The translations under genes were made by a program, and so were the position numbers. DNA of 63,228 bases from Pelagimonas sp. GTDB lineage: Bacteria; Pseudomonadota; Alphaproteobacteria; Rhodobacterales; Rhodobacteraceae. The notes under the pieces were generated by a model. It saw only the letters and a program-made list of their open reading frames with translations. It was not told the DNA's origin and ran no database searches. The stretch covers positions 1 to 63,228 of the forward strand of contig JAOARQ010000011.1 in the NCBI GenBank assembly GCA_025210455.1. Direction: 5' to 3'. Below are positions 7,948 through 15,998 of this stretch, one piece after another. The number at the start of each line of letters is the position of its first letter. The first letter of the stretch is position 1.

Positions 7948-10107
7948 ATGCAAGAACCAGCCATCACCGACGAGCTGATCGAAGCACATGGCATCAAGCC
8001 AGATGAATATGAGCGCATCCTTGAGATCATGGGCCGCGAACCCACCTTTACCGAGCTGGGCATTTTTTCTGCGATGTGGAACGAACACTGTTCCTATAAA
8101 TCGTCCAAGATCCACCTGAAGAAACTGCCAACCACTGGCCCGCAGGTCATCTGTGGCCCCGGCGAAAACGCTGGTGTGGTGGATATCGGTGACGGTCAGG
8201 CTGTGGTCTTCAAGATGGAAAGCCACAACCACCCCTCGTATATTGAGCCCCATCAGGGCGCGGCCACGGGTGTGGGTGGCATCCTGCGCGATGTCTTTAC
8301 CATGGGCGCCCGCCCGGTTGCTGCGATGAACGCCCTGTCCTTTGGTGAGAAAGACCACCAGAAAACCCGCCAGCTGGTACATGGGGTGGTCGAAGGTATC
8401 GGATCTTATGGCAATGCTTTTGGGGTGCCTACCGTCGGCGGCGAAGTACGCTTTCACACCGCCTACAATGGCAACTGCCTTGTAAACGCCTTTGCTGCCG
8501 GTCTGGCAGATGCGGATAAGATCTTCTACTCTGCAGCCAGTGGCGTTGGCCGCCCGGTTGTTTATCTGGGCGCAAAAACCGGTCGCGATGGTGTGGGCGG
8601 CGCAACCATGGCCTCGGCTGAATTCGACGAAAGCATCGAAGAAAAACGCCCAACCGTGCAGGTGGGTGACCCCTTCACCGAAAAACGCCTGATGGAAGCA
8701 ACGCTGGAACTGATGCAGACCGGGGCTGTGATTTCCATTCAGGATATGGGCGCCGCCGGCCTGACCTGCTCCGCCGTGGAAATGGGTGACAAAGGCGAAC
8801 TGGGTGTGCGTCTTGATCTGGAAAACGTCCCCCAGCGCGAAGAGAACATGACAGCCTACGAAATGATGCTGTCAGAATCCCAAGAACGCATGTTGATGGT
8901 TCTGGACCCCGCCAAAGAAACCGAGGCCCGCGCCGTCTTTGAAAAATGGGATCTGGATTTCGCCATTGTTGGGGAAACCATCCCCGAAGATCGCTTTCTG
9001 ATCGTGCACAACGGCGAAGTCAAAGCGGATATGCCGCTGTCGAAACTGTCTTCGGCTGCGCCGGAATATGATCGCCCGTGGGTCGCCACCCCACAGGCCG
9101 AAGCGCTGGACGAGGTGCCGCAGGTCGATCCCATCGACGCCATCAAAATGCTGCTGTCCAGCCCGAACTACAGTTCGCGCGAATGGATCTATGAACAGTA
9201 TGACAGCCAGGTTATGGCCGACACCATGCGCGTGCCGGGCTTTGGCGCGGGTGTGATCCGTGTGCATGGCACCGACAAGAAACTGGCCTTCACCAGCGAT
9301 GTGACCCCGCGCTATGTCAAAGCAAACCCGGTTGAGGGCGGCAAACAGGCGGTGGCCGAAGCCTACCGCAACCTGACTGCTATGGGCGCCCTGCCGCTGG
9401 CCACCACCGACAACCTGAACTTTGGCAACCCGGAAAAGCCTGAAATCATGGGGCAATTCGTAGGCGCGCTAGATGGCATCGGTCAGGCCTGCGCGGCGCT
9501 GGATATGCCAATCGTATCGGGCAACGTTTCGCTTTATAATGAAACCGACGGTCAGGGCATCCTGCCCACGCCAACCATTGGCGCTGTTGGTCTGATCAAA
9601 GCCGACGAAGAGCCGATCCTTGATTATGCCCGCGACGGTCATGTGGCCCTGATGGTGGGCGATATGGTCGGTCACGTTGGTCAATCGGCGCTGCTGGCCG
9701 AGGTTTTCAACCGCGAAGATGGGGATGCCCCTGCCGTCGACCTTGAGGCCGAAAAGCGCAACGGTGAATTTATCCGCAACAACCGCGAATTCATCAAATG
9801 CTGCACCGATCTGGCGGACGGTGGTCTGGCCATGGCGGCCTTTGAAATGGCCGAAGCCTCAGAGGTTGGTGTACAGCTTGACAGCGATGACACCGGCACG
9901 CTTTTTGGCGAAGATCAGGGCCGCTATCTGATTGCCTGCAACTTTGATCAGGCCGAAGCCCTGATGATGGCTGCGGGTCAGGCTGGTGTGACCATCACTT
10001 CGGTTGGGAAGTTCACCGGTGATGCGGTGAAATTCGGCAAATCCGAAGCGCCGCTGGCTGATCTGAAAGCGCTCTATCGCGGCAGCTTTGCCGAGACATT
10101 TGCCTGA
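7948..10107 (+). CDS. purL: Phosphoribosylformylglycinamidine synthase, large subunit (small-type PurL)
   Basis: This enzyme catalyses ATP-dependent conversion of FGAR to FGAM in de novo purine synthesis. At 719 residues it is the short PurL that works as a complex with PurS and the glutaminase PurQ, both present at 29.8-30.9 kb. Motifs seen include [19 protein letters not shown] near the N-terminus, a GPGENAG loop, and repeated AIR-synthase-type domains. The start at 7948 ([10 protein letters not shown]) follows GGGGGA at 7935-7940 with 7-base spacing; an in-frame ATG at 7924 would add 8 residues. The acetyltransferase ATG overlaps its stop. Confidence 0.97.
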   Translation: MQEPAITDELIEAHGIKPDEYERILEIMGREPTFTELGIFSAMWNEHCSYKSSKIHLKKLPTTGPQVICGPGENAGVVDIGDGQAVVFKMESHNHPSYIEPHQGAATGVGGILRDVFTMGARPVAAMNALSFGEKDHQKTRQLVHGVVEGIGSYGNAFGVPTVGGEVRFHTAYNGNCLVNAFAAGLADADKIFYSAASGVGRPVVYLGAKTGRDGVGGATMASAEFDESIEEKRPTVQVGDPFTEKRLMEATLELMQTGAVISIQDMGAAGLTCSAVEMGDKGELGVRLDLENVPQREENMTAYEMMLSESQERMLMVLDPAKETEARAVFEKWDLDFAIVGETIPEDRFLIVHNGEVKADMPLSKLSSAAPEYDRPWVATPQAEALDEVPQVDPIDAIKMLLSSPNYSSREWIYEQYDSQVMADTMRVPGFGAGVIRVHGTDKKLAFTSDVTPRYVKANPVEGGKQAVAEAYRNLTAMGALPLATTDNLNFGNPEKPEIMGQFVGALDGIGQACAALDMPIVSGNVSLYNETDGQGILPTPTIGAVGLIKADEEPILDYARDGHVALMVGDMVGHVGQSALLAEVFNREDGDAPAVDLEAEKRNGEFIRNNREFIKCCTDLADGGLAMAAFEMAEASEVGVQLDSDDTGTLFGEDQGRYLIACNFDQAEALMMAAGQAGVTITSVGKFTGDAVKFGKSEAPLADLKALYRGSFAETFA

Positions 10108-10601
10108 TGGCGATCCGACTGGCAGAACCGGCGGATTGTGCCTTTATCCGCCAGATTGCCGGTCGTGCGGAAAACACCGCCTTCATCAGTGATGACAATG
10201 AACAGGTGCTGCGATCCTATATCGCGGCACCTGAATTTTCTTTGGTGATCTGGGATCTTGACGGTGTCCCCGCCGGGTTTGCGCTGTTCCATGGCTGCCA
10301 TGATGCCGCTATGCCGATTGAACTTCGGCGACTGGCAATTGATGTGACAGATGGCGGCCAGGGTGGTCACTTTGTGCGTGAACTGACCGATTTCGCTTTT
10401 GAACAGCTGGGCGCACATAAGCTTTGGCTGGATGCAGCATCCTTCAATAAACGCGCGCAAAAGGTATATGATCGTGCAGGATTTACCCGTGAAGGGCTGC
10501 TGCGACAGCATTGGCGCAACCCCAAAGGCGATTATGTCGATCTGGTGATGTTCGGAATGCTGCGCGATGAGTGGCAGGCGCTTGTGAGCGCGCGGCTCTG
10601 A
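10107..10601 (+). CDS. GNAT-family N-acetyltransferase
   Basis: This 164-residue acetyl-CoA-dependent acetyltransferase shows the GNAT order: an N-terminal helix pair, a central beta region LELRRLAIDV-like (IELRRLAI), a loop GGQGGHFVRELTDFAF that corresponds to the acetyl-CoA pyrophosphate loop, and a C-terminal AQKVYDRAGFTREGLLR. It looks most like RimJ/RimL-type relatives. The substrate is unknown. Its ATG overlaps the purL TGA by one base, so it is translationally coupled, but there is no evidence that it acts in purine metabolism. Confidence 0.88.
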   Translation: MAIRLAEPADCAFIRQIAGRAENTAFISDDNEQVLRSYIAAPEFSLVIWDLDGVPAGFALFHGCHDAAMPIELRRLAIDVTDGGQGGHFVRELTDFAFEQLGAHKLWLDAASFNKRAQKVYDRAGFTREGLLRQHWRNPKGDYVDLVMFGMLRDEWQALVSARL

Positions 10602-10616
10602 CCCCATATTGCGGGT

Positions 10617-11300
10617 ATGATCAAGTTTCTGCCCATCCTTCTGGCCATCCTGCCTGCGATGGCGATGTATTTCGTCTCGGTCTCGCGCACCAAGCGCGAG
10701 CTGGATGCCAAATCCACGCATCTCTCTCATCCTGAACTGGATGCGCTGACGCAAAAGATGGCACAGGCGCTGGACCTGCCGCGTATCACCGTAAACGTCT
10801 ATGAGATCGAGCCGATCAATGGTCTGGCCGCCCCCGATGGGCGGATCTTCATCACCCGCGGCTTTATGGATAAATTCGACAAAGGCGAAATTTCCGGTCC
10901 CGAGCTGTCTTCGGTGATTGCCCATGAGTTGGGTCATGTGGCGCTGGGGCACACAAAACGGCGGATGATTGATTTTGGTGGCCAGAACGCCCTGCGCGCG
11001 GCGCTTTCGATCTTTTTGGCGCGTTTCATTCCGTTTTTCGGCGTCTATATCGCAAATTTCATTGTCGGGCTTGTGGCCTCGCGCATGTCGCACCGCGATG
11101 AATATGAGGCGGATGAATATGCGGCCGCGCTTTTGAGCAAAGCAGACATCGGCATCGCCCCGCAGATCGCCATGTTCGAGAAACTGGAAGACTGGACAAA
11201 ACACCGGCGCGGGCTGGCCCCGGCCTGGATGCTGTCGCACCCAGACACGCAGGACCGGATCAAAGCGCTGCAAAAACTTGAACAGAAATGGGCTGTTTAG
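10617..11300 (+). CDS. M48-family zinc metalloprotease, membrane-anchored
   Basis: This 227-residue protein begins with a membrane helix (FLPILLAILPAMAMYFVS), followed by an M48 peptidase domain. The zinc site HELGH is at residues 103-107 and the third-ligand region DEYEADEYAA at about 161-170. A hydrophobic stretch at about 120-150 may associate with the membrane. It is shorter than HtpX and is probably a quality-control protease of the inner membrane. The gene lies 16 bases after the acetyltransferase and is convergent with the gene ending at 11311. Confidence 0.9.
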   Translation: MIKFLPILLAILPAMAMYFVSVSRTKRELDAKSTHLSHPELDALTQKMAQALDLPRITVNVYEIEPINGLAAPDGRIFITRGFMDKFDKGEISGPELSSVIAHELGHVALGHTKRRMIDFGGQNALRAALSIFLARFIPFFGVYIANFIVGLVASRMSHRDEYEADEYAAALLSKADIGIAPQIAMFEKLEDWTKHRRGLAPAWMLSHPDTQDRIKALQKLEQKWAV

Positions 11301-11310
11301 CAGGCCTTCT

Positions 11311-12453
11311 CTAACTTTCGGGCAAAACCTCAAACCCCCCTTCGGCCACATCAAGACCATTCACCTGCACCGTGATCCCATGGTGGCCCGGATGTAGTTT
11401 AAAGGTGCTGGCATCGCCTTTCAGCTTATGGGCCTTGCTTAGACGCAATTCCTGACCGGCTTTGACCTTGCCAGTTTTCAACTTGAACACCTTTTCCGCC
11501 GTGCCCGTTGGGCGGGCAAAACGCAGACGGTAATCCACCATCACCGGCAGATCCTGCGGTGCGGACAGCGCCACCTCGATCTGAACCGCCTCACCAATCT
11601 TCACGCTATCGGGCAAAGACAGCTTTGCCGTCACATCCCCAGCGCTATACCCCAGCAGATCCAACGCACCACGTTCACCACGCTTTACCGCTGTGCGCAG
11701 GGCGTGGCGGGTGATCCAATCCATCTCTTTGGCCTGCTGACGCTCCTGCCCCTGCCAGTCAGACAGGCGCGCCACAACCTCGTCAGGCATGATCTTCGAC
11801 AGATCATTCATGTGGTTCGCCACCGAGCGGGTCACATAGCGCGTCGGATCCGCATGAAGCTGTTCCAAGAAACGCAGCGGCACCGCCGGATCAAGATCAA
11901 TATTCTTAGCCCAGGGCAACTTGGGTCGCGTGCCTTCGGAAACCAGCCTGCGCACGTGATAGTTCGGGTCTTTGGCCCAGCCCTCTAGCCGCGCAAGGGT
12001 CTCTTCTGGCCAGCGGTTCAGGAAGGGTCGGATATAGAACTCCATGGAAAAGCGCTTGGTGGCCTCATAGATCAGATCCAGCGCGCGCTCGCGGTGGTCT
12101 TCCAACCCGTGGCGCACCGCCAGTATCCCCGGCACCGCATGAATAAAACGCCCAAAGTCATCATCCGTCAGATCAGGATCCAGCGGCGCAGGCATTGCAC
12201 GTTGCAAAGCATCGGCCATCTGCCCGAAATCCTGCGGCAACTGCCCCTGAATGCAGTCGGCAATCCAGTCAAGGCGCTCAAGCAGCCCGCGCCCTTCCAT
12301 GCCGCCCAAAGCATCAGACTGGAACTTTGACGCATCAAATCCGCCCAAAACCGCATAGTCGCGCGCAAGATCGCCAATGCTCTGTGCATTGAACAACTGA
12401 TCCGCGAGGGAGAACCCAGCCCCCCCGCCTTTGCCATCAGGACCGCGCGCCAT
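11311..12453 (-). CDS. DNA alkylation repair-like HEAT-repeat protein
   Basis: This 380-residue protein resembles the AlkC/AlkD-like HEAT-repeat group: an alpha-helical body with segments such as WAKDPNYHVRRLVSEGTRPK and LEQLHADPTRYVTRSVANHM, typical of AlkC-type DNA glycosylases that excise 3-methyladenine-type lesions. The C-terminal ~110 residues form a beta-rich domain. Glycosylase activity is inferred from family only. Its ATG overlaps the SDR stop by one base, so the two are translationally coupled. Confidence 0.8.
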   Translation of the reverse strand: MARGPDGKGGGAGFSLADQLFNAQSIGDLARDYAVLGGFDASKFQSDALGGMEGRGLLERLDWIADCIQGQLPQDFGQMADALQRAMPAPLDPDLTDDDFGRFIHAVPGILAVRHGLEDHRERALDLIYEATKRFSMEFYIRPFLNRWPEETLARLEGWAKDPNYHVRRLVSEGTRPKLPWAKNIDLDPAVPLRFLEQLHADPTRYVTRSVANHMNDLSKIMPDEVVARLSDWQGQERQQAKEMDWITRHALRTAVKRGERGALDLLGYSAGDVTAKLSLPDSVKIGEAVQIEVALSAPQDLPVMVDYRLRFARPTGTAEKVFKLKTGKVKAGQELRLSKAHKLKGDASTFKLHPGHHGITVQVNGLDVAEGGFEVLPES

Positions 12454-13232
12454 TACATCGTCGAATTGGTTGCGCCACCATCAAGCAGGATGTTCTGCCC
12501 AATGATAAAGCCCGCGTGCTGCGAACACAGGAAGGCGCAGGTTGCCCCGAATTCAGCGGCCGTTCCATAGCGCCGCGCGGGAATGGTTGCCTCGCGCCGG
12601 GCCTTGGCCTCATCGACGGAAATCCCTTCCGCCGAGGCCACCCCACCATCCAGCGAAGCCGCCCGATCCGTGGCGTGAATGCCCGGTTGCAGATTGTTGA
12701 TCACCACCCCATGGGGGGCCACCTGCCGCGACGTGCCAGCCACATAGCCGGTCAGACCCGCCCGTGCCGAATTGGACAGCCCCAGCACAGGAATAGGCGC
12801 TTTGACCGATTGCGAAGTGATATTGACCACCCGCCCCCAGCCGCGCTCCATCATCCCCGGCATCAGCGCTTTCATCAAGGCAATCGGTGTCAGCATATTG
12901 GCATCCAGCGCCGCGATGAAATCATCACGCTCCCAATCGCTCCATAATCCGGGGGGCGGGCCACCGGCATTGGTCACCAGAATATCAATCTGCCCAGCCT
13001 GTTCCAGCACCTGCGCCCGGCCCGCTTCAGAAACGATATCCGCAGCCACAGTGACCACCTCAACACCATAGGTATCGCGAATGTGCTGCGCCGTCGCTTC
13101 AAGGGCCTCTGCGCCCCGCGCATTCATAACCAGATTGACCCCAGCCTCAGCCAAAGCCTCGGCACAGCCGCGCCCCAACCCCTTGCTAGAGGCACATACC
13201 AGCGCGCGCTTGCCGCGAATTCCCAGATCCAT
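12453..13232 (-). CDS. SDR-family oxidoreductase
   Basis: This 259-residue short-chain dehydrogenase starts MDLGIRGKRALVCASSKGLG with the nucleotide-binding SSKGLGRG loop, then NAGGPPPG near residue 88. The catalytic region has Ser in NITSQSVKAP, but the usual YxxxK is replaced by LSNSARAGL at about 155-163; the Tyr-to-Asn change is seen in a known SDR subgroup. Substrate is unknown. The start at 13232 is chosen over 13310 because it gives the canonical SDR N-terminus and follows an AGGAGA-type site. Confidence 0.88.
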   Translation of the reverse strand: MDLGIRGKRALVCASSKGLGRGCAEALAEAGVNLVMNARGAEALEATAQHIRDTYGVEVVTVAADIVSEAGRAQVLEQAGQIDILVTNAGGPPPGLWSDWERDDFIAALDANMLTPIALMKALMPGMMERGWGRVVNITSQSVKAPIPVLGLSNSARAGLTGYVAGTSRQVAPHGVVINNLQPGIHATDRAASLDGGVASAEGISVDEAKARREATIPARRYGTAAEFGATCAFLCSQHAGFIIGQNILLDGGATNSTM

Positions 13233-13374
13233 GACCTTCTCCTGTTGTCTGCTGCTCGCCGATAAAACAGCGAATTCCCGCCCATATGATGCCACAATCG
13301 CTTGGCACACAATGGTCTGTTACGGTAGCTTTGTGCCCTGTAACGTAGCATTGCGCCATAGGATATTGATTTTC

Positions 13375-14391
13375 ATGAGTAAACGCGCCCCAACACGCAC
13401 AGCACAGACGCTGAATGTGTACAGAGCCGAACAGTTTCGCGTCGCCAATGGCGCTAATCTGGGGGATGGGCTGGGGTTTGCGGACGAGCTGAACCTGGAC
13501 GATGTCTATCGCCTGTCACCCACGGCCGGGGCCATTCAGATCAACGCCTTTGTCGGATCGACCCCCTGTTTTGAAATTGCCGAAGGGTCGCAGATTGGCG
13601 CGCCCGGCGCAGATCTGCATCTGGACAGCTGTGTGACCTTCATGTCCAGCGACGGGCTCACCACCGAGGCGCTGGTTCTGGTTGAAACCGATCCCGAAGG
13701 CAATATCGCGCAGATCTATATGCACCCGCTGGCAGCTATGTCGCCGCGCGCCGATTATGTGCTGGTTGGCGTGGATCAGGACACTGCCCTGCAACGCTTT
13801 GCCCAGATGGCCTGTGTTTCTTTCACAGCGGGCACCCATATCACTCTGGCCAGCGGCGCGCAGCGCCCGGTCGAAGAACTCCGCATAGGCGACCGCATCC
13901 TGACCCGCGATGATGGCCCGCAGGAAATCCGCTGGATCGGCCAGCAGACCGTGCGCGCCGTGGGTGCATTTGCCCCGATCCGCATCAAAGCCGGTGCCCT
14001 GAACAACAGCCGCGATCTCTATGTCAGCCCAGATCACCGGCTGTTCATATATCAGCGCGAAGATCATCTGGGCGCCGGCCGTTCCGAACTGCTGGTGCGC
14101 GCGCGCCATCTGGTGAATGGCGAAAGCGTCAACCATGTCACTGGCGGCTTTGTTGATTATTTTCAGATGATGTTTGACAGCCATCAGATCATCTATGCCG
14201 AAGGCATCGCCGCAGAATCCATGCTGATCGACACCAGCAACTCAGCCGCCTTTGCCCCGGATGTGGGCGAAAAGCTTCAGGATCTTATTCCCGGCCACCA
14301 CAAGACCGATCACCGCGCCCTTGAAGTGCAAGAAGGCCTGCTTTCTCGCCCGGATGCGGCAGCGCTGCTCAAGAAATCCTCTATGAGTTGA
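13375..14391 (+). CDS. Hint-domain protein (Hint_2 type)
   Basis: This 338-residue protein has an N-terminal ~145-residue region of unknown fold and a Hint domain starting at Cys147 (CVSFTAGTHITLASG), with LRIGDRILTRDDGPQEIRWI and YVSPDHRLFI as conserved blocks. Hint_2 proteins are abundant in roseobacters and many are attached to secreted proteins. No C-terminal HN splice junction is visible, so full protein splicing is unlikely. The ATG at 13375 is chosen because AGGA precedes it and the sequence upstream is antisense to the SDR gene. Confidence 0.85.
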   Translation: MSKRAPTRTAQTLNVYRAEQFRVANGANLGDGLGFADELNLDDVYRLSPTAGAIQINAFVGSTPCFEIAEGSQIGAPGADLHLDSCVTFMSSDGLTTEALVLVETDPEGNIAQIYMHPLAAMSPRADYVLVGVDQDTALQRFAQMACVSFTAGTHITLASGAQRPVEELRIGDRILTRDDGPQEIRWIGQQTVRAVGAFAPIRIKAGALNNSRDLYVSPDHRLFIYQREDHLGAGRSELLVRARHLVNGESVNHVTGGFVDYFQMMFDSHQIIYAEGIAAESMLIDTSNSAAFAPDVGEKLQDLIPGHHKTDHRALEVQEGLLSRPDAAALLKKSSMS

Positions 14392-14410
14392 ATTCAGGGC
14401 CAAGCCCCCC

Positions 14411-14438
14411 TTGACCTCACCCATGCGCATGATACTCA
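14411..14438 (+). promoter_or_regulatory. Probable sigma-70-type promoter of the tRNA gene
   Basis: TTGACC at 14411-14416, a 16-base spacer and TACTCA at 14433-14438, placed 12 bases before the tRNA. The -35 box is good and the -10 box is weak. Confidence 0.45.
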
Positions 14439-14450
14439 ACATCTTACGGT

Positions 14451-14527
14451 GGGCCTGTAGCTCAATTGGTTAGAGCAGGGTGCTCATAACGCCTTGGTTG
14501 CGGGTTCAAGTCCTGCCGGGCCTACCA
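14451..14527 (+). tRNA. tRNA with CAU anticodon, probably tRNA-Ile2 (lysidine type)
   Basis: A complete 77-base cloverleaf with encoded CCA. The acceptor GGGCCTG pairs with CGGGCCT (with G-U pairs), the D arm is GCTC/GAGC, the anticodon loop CTCATAA gives CAU, and the T loop is GTTCAAGTC. The acceptor start GGGCCTGTAGCTCA resembles alphaproteobacterial tRNA-Ile, and the GAGCAGG...CTCATAA...CTTGGTTGC body resembles bacterial Ile2. I therefore prefer Ile2, whose C34 becomes lysidine by TilS so that it reads AUA, over elongator Met. Confidence 0.8.
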
Positions 14528-14566
14528 GATTTCTAAATTTTAGCTGTATTCACAGACACCTGCATG

Positions 14567-14974
14567 TCAGTTGTCGGGGTCGCCTGTCCAGTCATTGTGC
14601 CCGCGCGCGTTTAGCATGGAAGACATGCGCAGATGCCCGGCGTTTTCGTGCATCAGGCTGGTCGAGGTGTAAGGCGATGTGGCCAGATGTCCGCCGCTTA
14701 GCAAACGCGTGCGAAATGTGCCCAGCCAGGTTCCATCATCGCAGGCCTCAAGGCTAAGCGGTGTGCGATCAACCATATCAAGGCTCATGGCATCTGACGC
14801 ACGCAGGTAGAGTTGAAAGTTCCTGGCAACTGCCTCATCCGAGGTCAGAACCACCGGGCCGGATTTGGTGATTAAAGACAAAGGCAGCACAAGACGAGAG
14901 CGCCACAACGCGAGATCACGTTGCAGGAAACAGACGGAAATATCCGTCAGAAAACTTTCAAAAGCGGCCTGCAT
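14567..14974 (-). CDS. Uncharacterised protein, possibly NTF2/SnoaL-like
   Basis: This 135-residue protein begins with an amphipathic helix (FESFLTDISVCFLQRD), followed by a probable beta-rich region with VVLTSDEAVARNF and TPLSLEACDDGTWLGTFRTR. The helix-first pattern with WRSRLVLPLSL recalls SnoaL/NTF2-like folds seen in roseobacter hypotheticals, but no motif proves it. The gene is convergent with the tRNA and isolated, 147 bases from the cox operon end. Function unknown. Confidence 0.65.
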   Translation of the reverse strand: MQAAFESFLTDISVCFLQRDLALWRSRLVLPLSLITKSGPVVLTSDEAVARNFQLYLRASDAMSLDMVDRTPLSLEACDDGTWLGTFRTRLLSGGHLATSPYTSTSLMHENAGHLRMSSMLNARGHNDWTGDPDN

Positions 14975-15070
14975 AACAAGATGTTACCTGAAAAGCCAAG
15001 CAAAGACGAGCCGTATTCCCAAGTGGTTTTCTCAACCCAAAAAATTTTGAAATGAAACATGCAGTCATCG

Positions 15071-15104
15071 ACAAAAGGCAGGGCACACCTGCGCGCGCCC
15101 TGCC
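15071..15104 (-). terminator. Intrinsic terminator of the coxGSLM operon
   Basis: GGCAGGGC (15077-15084) pairs with GCCCTGCC (15097-15104). On the minus strand the stem is followed by TTTTGT. It lies 18 bases after the coxM stop. Confidence 0.75.
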
Positions 15105-15121
15105 CTAAAACATATGGAAGT

Positions 15122-15907
15122 TTAACCCGCTGCGGTCACGGCGCGTTTGGTCATCACAGCCACCAGATGGGCGCGGTAGTCTCCTGTTCCGTGCAGATCG
15201 GAAATCATGCCGTCCCCTGACAGGCTCAGCCCTTCCAGCGCTTCGGGCGCGAAATTGGCGTTTAGCGCCGCCTCGGCTTCGGACCAGCGGAAGACACCTT
15301 CCTCTGAAGCACCGGTGACAGCAACCCGCACGCCATCTGCGCCTTTGGCGACAAAGACCCCAACCAGCGCAAAGCGCGAGGCAGGCTGTTCAAACTTCAC
15401 ATAGGCCGCCTTTTCCGGGATGGGAAAGCGCACGGCGGTGATGATTTCACCCTCTTCCAGCGCGGTTTCAAACAGCCCCTGAAAATAGTCATCCGCCGCG
15501 ATCTCGCGCGTGTTGGTGACGATGGTTGCGCCCGATCCCAACGCGCCCGCCGGATAGCAGGCCGAAGGGTCATTATTGGCCAGCGATCCGCCAACGGTGC
15601 CGCGATTGCGCACAGCCGGATCACCGATCCCGCCCGCCAGATCCGCCAGCGCCGCACAGGCCGAGGCCTCAGCCGCCACGGTTGCATGGGTGGTGCCCCC
15701 ACCAATCACCAGCGCCCCGTCTTCCTGACAGACACCTTTCATCTCGGCGATGCCGGACAGGCTGACCAGAACCTCGGGCGCAGCCAGCCGCTGTTTCAGG
15801 GTCGGGATCAGCGTCTGCCCGCCCCCCAGCGCCTGCGCGTCTTCACCAGCCAGTGCCTTTGCCGCATCCGCGACGGTCGAAGGCCGTTCAATATCAAATG
15901 CATACAT
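15122..15907 (-). CDS. Cox-type molybdenum hydroxylase, FAD-binding medium subunit
   Basis: This 261-residue CoxM-like subunit carries FAD and passes electrons from the Fe-S subunit to an acceptor. The FAD motifs GGGQTLIP (about residues 28-35) and RNRGTVGGSLANNDPSA (about 106-122) are intact. It is somewhat shorter than the ~285-residue CO dehydrogenase subunit. It is the last gene of the coxG-S-L-M run. Two stable hairpins occupy the 91-base gap from coxL, and the second one lies just before its GAAGGAG ribosome site. Confidence 0.9.
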   Translation of the reverse strand: MYAFDIERPSTVADAAKALAGEDAQALGGGQTLIPTLKQRLAAPEVLVSLSGIAEMKGVCQEDGALVIGGGTTHATVAAEASACAALADLAGGIGDPAVRNRGTVGGSLANNDPSACYPAGALGSGATIVTNTREIAADDYFQGLFETALEEGEIITAVRFPIPEKAAYVKFEQPASRFALVGVFVAKGADGVRVAVTGASEEGVFRWSEAEAALNANFAPEALEGLSLSGDGMISDLHGTGDYRAHLVAVMTKRAVTAAG

Positions 15908-15922
15908 GTCGTTTCTCCTTCA

Positions 15923-15990
15923 GGCCCGCCGCGCGGAATACCGCGCCTTTGGGCCAAAATCCATGGGACCGGGGGACATGACATCCCCCG
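15923..15990 (-). other. Two intercistronic hairpins between coxL and coxM
   Basis: GGCCC/GGGCC enclosing GCGCGG/CCGCGC (15923-15955) forms one GC-rich stem. CGGGGGA / TCCCCCG (15970-15976 / 15984-15990) forms another. On the minus strand they lie after the coxL stop and before the coxM ribosome site. Neither has a U-tract, so they look like mRNA-stability or translation elements rather than terminators. Confidence 0.5.
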
Positions 15991-15998
15991 ACAAAGGC

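Noticed and set aside
10074-11360. 428-residue minus-strand open frame
   Set aside because: It covers the acetyltransferase and M48 genes in reverse; both of those have clear motifs, so this is a shadow.
13375-14391. Intein in the Hint-domain protein
   Set aside because: No C-terminal HN plus nucleophile junction and no interrupted host protein around it.
14451-14527. tRNA locus as an integration site
   Set aside because: No integrase gene and no repeated 3' tRNA segment were seen nearby; the next gene is an ordinary unknown ORF.
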